A DNA stretch of 64,000 bases, taken from NCBI RefSeq assembly GCF_027595985.1, contig NC_073302.1:213600689-213664688 (forward strand). Direction: 5' to 3'. A program made the position numbers and the translations under genes. The stretch is from Sorex araneus (Eukaryota > Chordata > Mammalia > Eulipotyphla > Soricidae). How positions within the stretch are numbered: position 1 is the first letter of the stretch; every line of letters starts with the position of its first letter. Positions 56,861 through 64,000 of the stretch are shown here, piece by piece. The notes under the pieces were generated by a model. It worked only from the letters and a program-made list of their open reading frames with translations. It was not told where the DNA came from and searched no databases.

Positions 56861-58650
56861 TTATATTCCACATATCAGTGCAATCTTTCTATGTCTGTCT
56901 CTTTCTTTCTGACTCATTTCACTCAACATGATACTTTCCATGTTGATCCATTTATATGCAAATTTCATGACTTCATGTTTTCTGACAGCTACATAGTGTA
57001 GATGTACCAGAGTTTCTTTAACCAGTCATCTGTTTTGGGGCACTCTGGTTTTTTCCAGATTCTGGCTATTGTAAACAGTGCTGCAATGAACATAGAAATA
57101 CATATGCCATCTCTACTATACCGTTTTGCCTCTCCCGGATATATTCCCAGGAGTGGTATTGCTGGGTCAAATGGAAGCTCAATTTCTAATTTTTTGAGAA
57201 TCGTCCATATTGTTTTCCAAAAGGGCTGAACCAGTCGGCATTCCCACGAGCAGTGAAGAAGAGTCCCTTTCTCCCCGCATCCACACCAACACCGGTTGCT
57301 TTTGTTTTTTGGGATGTGGGCCAGTCTCTGGGGTGTGAGATGATATCTCATGGTTGTTTTGATCTGCATTTCCCTGATGATTAGTGATGTGGAACATTTT
57401 CTCATGTGCCTCTGAGCCATTCGGATTTCTTCTTTAGGAAAGCTTCTGTTCATTTCATCACCCCATTTTTTGATGGGGTTGGCAGTTTTCTTCTTGTGGA
57501 GTTCAACCAGTGCATTGTATATCCTTGTTATCAACCCTTTATCGGATGGGTACTGCATAAATATCCTTTCCCATTCTGTAGATTGTCTTTGTACTTTGGT
57601 CACTGTTTCTCTTGAGGTGCAGAAGCTTCTTAGTTTGAGATAGTCCCATTCATTTATCATGTTTTCACTTGCTTGGCCAGTGGTATGTCAGCTTTGAAGA
57701 TACCTTTGGCTTCAATGTTGTGGAGGGTTTTGCCGACCTTGCCTTCAATGTACCTTAGGGATTCTGGTCTGATGTTGAGGTCCTTAATCCATTTTGATCT
57801 GACTTTTGTACATGGTGATAGGTGGAGGTCTAAGCCCATTCTTTGCATGTAGCTGTCCAGTTTTGCCAGCACAATTTGTTAAACATGCTTTCTTTGCTCC
57901 ACTTCGCCTTTTTTGCTCCCTTATCAAAGATTAGATGGTCATATATTTGGGGGGATGTGTCAGAGTATTCAACCCTGTTCCATTGGTCTGAGGCTCTGCC
58001 TTTGTTCCAGTACCAAGCTGTTTTAATGACTACTGCTTTGTAGTAGAGTTGGAAGTTGGGGAGGTTGATTCCTCCCATTTTCTTTTTCCCAAGAATTCCT
58101 TTAGCTATTCGTGGGGTCTTATTGTTCCATATGAATTTCAGGAGTGTTTGCTCCATTTATTTGAAGAATGACAAGGGTATCCCTATAGAGATCGCATTGA
58201 ATTTGTACAATGCTTTGGGGAGAATTGCCATTTTGACAATATTAATTCTTCCAATCCATGAGCAGGGGATATTTTTCCATTTCCTCATGTCTTCTTTTAT
58301 TTCCTGAAGTAGCGTTTTGTAGTTTTCATTATACAAGTCCTTTACCTCCTTAGTTAAGCTGATTCCGAGGTATTTGATTTTTTGAGGCACAATTGTGAAC
58401 GGGATAGCTTTTATCATGTCGCTTTCTTCTCTCTCACTATTTGCATATAAGAAAGCCATGGACTTTTGGGTATTGATTTTATAGCCTGCAACTTTACTAT
58501 ACGAGTCTATTGTTTCTAGGAGTTTCTTGGTAGACGTTTTAGGGTTTTCTAAGTATAATATCATATCAACAGCGAATAGTGAGAGCTTGATTTCTTCCTT
58601 TCCTACCTGAATGCCCTTAATATCTTTTTCTTGCCTAATCGCTATTGCAA

Positions 58651-58651
<1 letters not shown>
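56861..58651 (-). pseudogene. L1 ORF2, RT end to C-terminus, disrupted
   Basis: Starting at [20 protein letters not shown], it includes the catalytic box region reading [14 protein letters not shown], where the first Asp of FADD is Val. An in-frame TAA sits at FFK*MEQ (near 58157), with frameshifts near 57850 and 57660. The CCHC box is intact as [18 protein letters not shown], and a deletion near 56996 disturbs the C-terminus. Confidence 0.9.
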
Positions 58652-59248
<597 letters not shown>

Positions 59249-59660
59249 TAATGAGTGTTTGGACTAAGGAAAAAAAAAAACCTTAAGAGTCAGAAAGGGC
59301 TTTGGAATGCCCTACACTCAGGAAGGGCTTTCTTATGTTGATTTTGCTACCTGGCTGGGGGTAGCCTAGAGGGCAAGGTGGGAGAGACAAGGAGGAGGAG
59401 AGATGAGAGAAGTGATAGAGGTGGCAGTTGATCCAGAGAGAAACTGGAGCTGGGAGTTTGGGAGATGAGAAAGACGGAAGATTGAATAAACAGTAACTAA
59501 TCAGCAACCAGCTTGGTCCTCGTTCTTCCTTCACCTGTCCTTGGTCAATGGCCGTCCCGATCCAGCCCATACACAAGGGTTCCAGAGCACCAAACACAGG
59601 TGGTGAGACAGAACCACCTGGATTGCCCGAGAGTGCACTAGCCCCTCAGCGTGCCTTACC

Positions 59661-60535
59661 CACCCCTTGCACTTACTTCTTCCTCAGCATATGTTTTTGC
59701 TTGGACAAAACCATGAATCACAAATTTTATTAATGCAAATAATTATGAACTCGAATTGTACTTACATTTATGTGTTTCATGTTGCTAGAGAAAAATCTTA
59801 GTTGTCTCTACCGTCAGATCCTTGACTATGCAGTATGCTTAGTTGCCTATCACTATCATTTAAGTTACATAATTTTAAGATAATAACAAACCTATACGCA
59901 ATCTTCCAAAGGTTTCAAATATTATTTCAGTGATATCACATTTAATCATACCATTACAGCCCTGGGAGATTTCATTATAATTTAGAGAAGACAAAATAGT
60001 TTGCTCAGTAACTATGCCAAGTTCTTTAATGAGAATTTAAATAAATCTGTCTTTATTCAAACTTGTCTTTTCAACTATATTATGTTGCCTTCACAATTTC
60101 TCTCAAATATAAAATGTGAATTCACACACACACTATCAGGTGTGTCTCACAAACAAAAAGATGGTAACATTTATTTCTTAAATTTTGCTGGTGTAATTTG
60201 ATACTTTCCATTTTGGAATGCTAAATTTGGAAAGTGGGGCAAATTTAGCTAAAAGATTCTGGGAAATCTTTTACAAATGCATTTTGACCTGGTTTGTCAT
60301 ATTTATTGTTGAAATCAATTGTACAAATAATAGTTTATCTCAAAGTTTTTGTAAGTAAATTAAAAAGTTTTGAGAACAATTTCCAGCTTTCACCATAGTT
60401 TTAATTTGAAGCATCTCCTTTATAATTGGACATTTTGATCATAAAGTTAAATAATGACAAGGTTATATAATTTATTGTAAATTGTCTTCATTTTATTGCA
60501 TTATATGACATTTATATGAGATATAATTGCCCAGA
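59661..60535. other. AT-rich sequence with no recognised feature
   Basis: Nothing recognised. Confidence 0.45.
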
Positions 60536-60943
60536 TCCCCATTTTCCAGTAGCTAGGCAGTCACAACCGCAAACTGCCCCTGGCGCCATGTAATCAATCC
60601 CATCAAGGGCCAACATCCAGAGACTATAAAACCAAGCTCCCAGAAGCACGAAGCCGCACAACATCTTATAGCCTAGTTCTCCTTCTCAGAGAACCTGGCA
60701 AGCTTCTGAGAATTTCCTGCCTGCACAGGAGAGCCTGGCAAGCTCCCCATGGTGTATTCATATGCCAAATACAGTAACAATGATAGGTCTCATCCCCTGA
60801 ACCCTGAAAGAGCCACTAGTGCGGCAGTCTTGGGAAGGATGAGTAAAGAGAGGCTGCTAAAATCTCAGGGCTAGGACGAATGGAGACATTACTGGGCCCG
60901 TTCGAGCAAATCGACGATCAATGTCTTGACAGTGGCAGTGATA
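60536..60943 (+). mobile_element. Long-head SOR-related repeat, copy 2
   Basis: It starts TCCCCATTTTCCAGTAGCTA like copy 1 at 4761, keeps CCAGAGACTATAAAACC, ATAGCCTAGTTCTCCTTCTC, the AACCCTGAAAGAGCC and AGTAAAGAGAGGCTGCTAAA blocks, and ends TTGACAGTGGCAGTGATA. The tail segment GGGCTAGGACGAATGGAGAC is close to the RTE LINE fragment at 17.26 kb. Length (~410) and internal order agree with copy 1 throughout. Confidence 0.78.
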
Positions 60944-61228
60944 ATTGATGTACCATTACTCTATGTCAATATGATGGCTTTGACATATGCATATATCTGT
61001 GATGCCATTATCACAATAAAAACATTGAAGCTTGCTTTCCAAGCCGTGCTCTCCTTTAAACACACATCTTGCTTTCTTGTCCCTATGTTTTTTTGCTTGC
61101 TTATTTCCACTCTGCAGAAGACGATGCTCTTATTCAACTAATGGATTTTCCCCTTTCTGTTCCCTCATATCTTTGTAAATAAGTTTCGATAAAAGCCTTC
61201 TTGCTTCACAAAAAAATGGATAAATAGG

Positions 61229-61409
61229 GGCTGGAGCAATAGCACAGCGGATAGGGCATTTGCCTTGCACGCAGCCAACCCGGGTTCGATTCCCAGCATC
61301 CCGTATGGTCCCCTGAGCACCTCCAGGAGTAATTCCTGAGTGCAGAGCCAGGAGTAACCCCTGTGCATCGCCGGGTATGACCCAAAAAGCAAAAAAAAAA
61401 AAAAAAAAA
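61229..61409 (+). mobile_element. Young SOR-A SINE, plus strand
   Basis: AGGGGCTGGAGCAATAGCAC, A-box TAGCACAGCGG, B-box GGTTCGATTCC, CAGCATCCCGTATGGTCCCC and GCATCGCCGGGTATGACCC plus a 19-base A-run. GATAAATA is found on both sides. This is the most complete plus-strand SOR-A here. Confidence 0.96.
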
Positions 61410-61935
61410 GATAAATAAAGATAATGAGAACATTGTAAAATGAAAAGATACAGGATATCCACATTCTGTTTAACACATGATGCAATCAAGCAAATTAAAA
61501 AAATTCTGGTCTCCAAAAGCACTAATGTTAATAACTAACTCAAAATATTTCTCAGAATTTATTTTCTTACCTCAACAAAATTGTTAAATATCAATAAAAT
61601 AAAGCAAAAATTACACCTGTTGTGGATGCCATTTCCGTTTCTTTTTTTAAAAATATCCAATAATTGCTCATTTACTTATAGGAACATATTTTCAAATATT
61701 TTTGACTGTACAACTCATCTGTGGAGTTTGTAATTGACTCCATTTTAATTATTCCTATTCCTCATAATTGACAGACAAAATCTGTCATTTCAGAAGCAGA
61801 CTATCACAAGAATTAAATTGTTATAGGAAATGCAATTCACTAAAACCAGTCTGCAAATGATATCTACATATGGAAAACAATATATTAGTTATAAGAACAT
61901 CTTTTCTTGTTTGAACATTTTTCTTTTTTTTTTTT
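61410..61935. other. AT-rich sequence ending in a T-run
   Basis: Nothing recognised besides the T-tract at 61924-61938 next to the following SINE. Confidence 0.45.
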
Positions 61936-61942
61936 TTAAACC

Positions 61943-62196
61943 ATGGGCTGGAGCGATAGCATAATGGGTAAGGCATTTATTTGCCTTGCACACGGCCAAC
62001 CCAGGTTTGATACCTCCGTTCCTCTCAGAGAGCCCAGTAAGCTACCAAGAGTATCCCACCTGCATGGCAGAGCCTGGCAAGCTCCCCATGGCGTATTCTA
62101 TATGCCAAAAACAGTAACAACAAATCTCACAATGGAGACGTTACTGGTGCCCACTCGAGCAAATAGATGAGCAGTGGGATGACAGTGATACAGTGT
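61943..62196 (+). mobile_element. SOR-B SINE
   Basis: Head GGGCTGGAGCGATAGCATAA with a 5-base ATTTT-type duplication (GCATTTATTTGCC), B-box-like GGTTTGATACC, then CCAAAAACAGTAACAACAAA and GAGACGTTACTGGTGCCC, ending GACAGTGATACAGTG. Approximate flanking repeats TTTAAACCATGG / TTTAACCAAGG suggest a target-site duplication. Confidence 0.92.
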
Positions 62197-62407
62197 TTAA
62201 CCAAGGGGTAGTGTGAACGCAGTACCCCACTATCACGAACTATGCCCCAGAATCTCCCACATGTGGAGGAATTGCAGGGGGCAGCACATCCAGAGTGTGA
62301 TGGTGAAGCCTCAACCTGGGAAAACTATCTTTGTGATCATGGTATCTCCCCTGCCGATTACATACAAGCCATTTTACACTTTATTTAGGATTGTAAGCTA
62401 CTAACAC
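62197..62407. other. GC-richer unclassified block between two SINEs
   Basis: GAATCTCCCACATGTGGAGG and GGGGGCAGCACATCCAGAG stand out from the flanks. I do not recognise a family. Confidence 0.35.
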
Positions 62408-62570
62408 AGGGGCTAGAGGGTGTTGTGGGAAGGGTTCTTGCCTTATATGGAGCTGACCCACACCCCATATGGCCCCCCAAGTTCCTACAGGGATGATCCT
62501 TAATACAGTGCCAGGAGGAAGCCCTGAGCACCACTGCATGTGACCCTAAGCACCAAAATAAATGAAAAAA
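62408..62570 (+). mobile_element. Older SOR-A SINE
   Basis: CAGGGGCTAGAGGGTGTTGT, TCTTGCCTTATATGGAGCTG, CCATATGGCCCCCCAAGTTC and CACTGCATGTGACCCTAAGC keep the SOR-A order. Part of the B-box region is deleted. Confidence 0.75.
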
Positions 62571-64000
62571 CTTAATGAAATAAAACACACACAGTTTTAA
62601 GAAATGAATGAAATGATCATCATATGGTGGTTTATCAGTTACTTGCAGTTATTTTCTTTTGGATACTTATATTTCTGGTTACCTTTATTTCAATTTTATG
62701 TTCTCAAACCATTCTAATTCATTATAAAAATGGAATATAGATATTTCACATATTTTACCCCTTTTGACACACTTTATGTTAATTGTTTGAAAAGCAACCC
62801 ATTAATACAATAAACTATTAGATTCACGTATATAAACTATTATGTAAGTATATTAATAGCTTATAACCTATCAAGATATTATCCTAAATATGATATAAAT
62901 TCCTATATTCCATTAGAATAAAACCAAGAAAATATTTATATTATTTATTTTCATTTTACCCTTGTGCTAAATGTGGAAATGTCATAAAAATATGGCAAAA
63001 TATCAACTTAATTTTATAAATATATTTGGTTTTGTTACATGGTTCTCATCTGGATTTGTTGGCATGTAATATAATTTAAATGATTTTTGCACATCTAAGA
63101 AGTATTTAAGGTATTTATGAAGAATGGCATGCATTTCATCACTGACAAAATGAATGGATTTATCAAGGAAAATACCTGAAGGATTTATTCAGGAAAAGTA
63201 AATGTGCATATTCAATGCTAGGAGAAATATAAATAATTAGAAACTTATACATGCAAAGATCTTCTGTATATCATATTAATTAAAAAATATTATTATGTGT
63301 CTCATGAAACTTCAGTCACAAATTTTATTCAGAGAAGCTAATTTAAATTCACTTAGCATTAAGCATTGTTGTATTTAAAATCAGGACAATGGCTGAACAA
63401 AAGAGTCATAACAAACAATGTCATGTTCTCTGGGTGCCATAGGGATGAATGTTAGACTAGCTTTATTTGAAATTTCATTAACAATCTGAGAGAAGGGGTA
63501 AATAGCATGAGATTCTAATGAAATTCTTAAATGAGCTAAGATTGACACATAGTAAAAGCACCACAAAATACAAAATAAAAGATCACTGCTTGAAACCATT
63601 GCAAATGGATAGTATTCATATGAAATGTAAAACACCTTTAATTTTTTTAATGGGGTAGAGCTTAAAAAATTAATGAAAACTATATAGAGGGTAAGCTCAA
63701 TCTTCCAAATGCACTTTTGAATCAGACTTTAGTTAATATTAATTAGAGTACTCTAGTTATACAATAAAATTGTTTTATAGCTAGTACAATGAACCATTCA
63801 AGTTTCAAAATTTCTATCAACAGGCACTTGTGTATGAAACATTTCATATATATTAATATTTATAGCGCATCAGTATATAGATTTTAATTTTTTATTGATG
63901 CAGGTTAATTTCAAGAAATTTTAGGTTAAAATTTAGATTAGAAAAAGGGAAAAATACCATAGAAAGCAAGTAAGAAGTAGAAAATATGTGATAAGTTAGA
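62571..64000. other. Unique AT-rich sequence
   Basis: No repeat family recognised. The 84-residue minus-strand frame at 63381-63635 has no known domain and I see no support for a gene. Confidence 0.5.

Noticed and set aside
63381..63635. 84-residue minus-strand frame as a small gene
   Set aside because: No recognised domain or promoter, in AT-rich sequence where such frames arise by chance.

Overview
This window is non-coding mammalian DNA, most likely from a shrew (Soricidae, probably Sorex). The main clue is a tRNA-derived SINE scattered through it about 35 times. It has a Pol III A-box-like TAGCACAGCGG, a B-box GGTTCGATTCC, and a body ending in GTGTGACCCAAAAAGC plus poly(A). I recognise this as the shrew SOR-type SINE; the organism call rests on that and on the mammalian L1 copies, and I could not search a database. 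I see no intact host gene, no convincing exon, no RNA gene and no CRISPR array. Nearly all longer open frames are pieces of L1 or chance frames through SINEs, LTRs and microsatellites.

Layout: 0-10 kb has an LTR-like repeat (copy 1 of a pair), scattered SINEs and a 410-bp 'long-head' repeat. 10-20 kb has a probable solo LTR, SINEs, an RTE-clade LINE 3' end at 17.1-17.3 kb and a 5'-inverted L1. 20-34 kb is the densest part: two copies of a second LTR family, an L1-derived element without ORFs, a 2-kb L1 with a long open ORF2 C-terminus, CA and CTAT microsatellites, and a nearly full-length minus-strand L1 (27382-33117) with target-site duplications and a GC-rich 5'UTR. 34-51 kb is mostly unique AT-rich sequence with SINEs, a second ORF-less L1 derivative, and a local templated insertion at 40.67-40.89 kb. 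51-64 kb holds a 5'-truncated L1, two 5'-inverted L1s (one inserted inside copy 2 of the LTR-like repeat), a second long-head repeat and further SINEs.

How the parts relate: two retrotransposition systems are visible. L1 explains its own copies, the ORF-less derivatives and the poly(A)-tailed SINEs (called SOR-A here). A second SINE class (SOR-B here) shares the tRNA head but ends in a tail matching the last codons and 3' end of the RTE-clade LINE fragment at 17.1 kb, and it finishes in short ACAGTG-type repeats instead of poly(A). That suggests the same promoter head has been coupled to two different LINE machineries. Names SOR-A, SOR-B, 'long-head', family X and family Y are working labels for this answer only.
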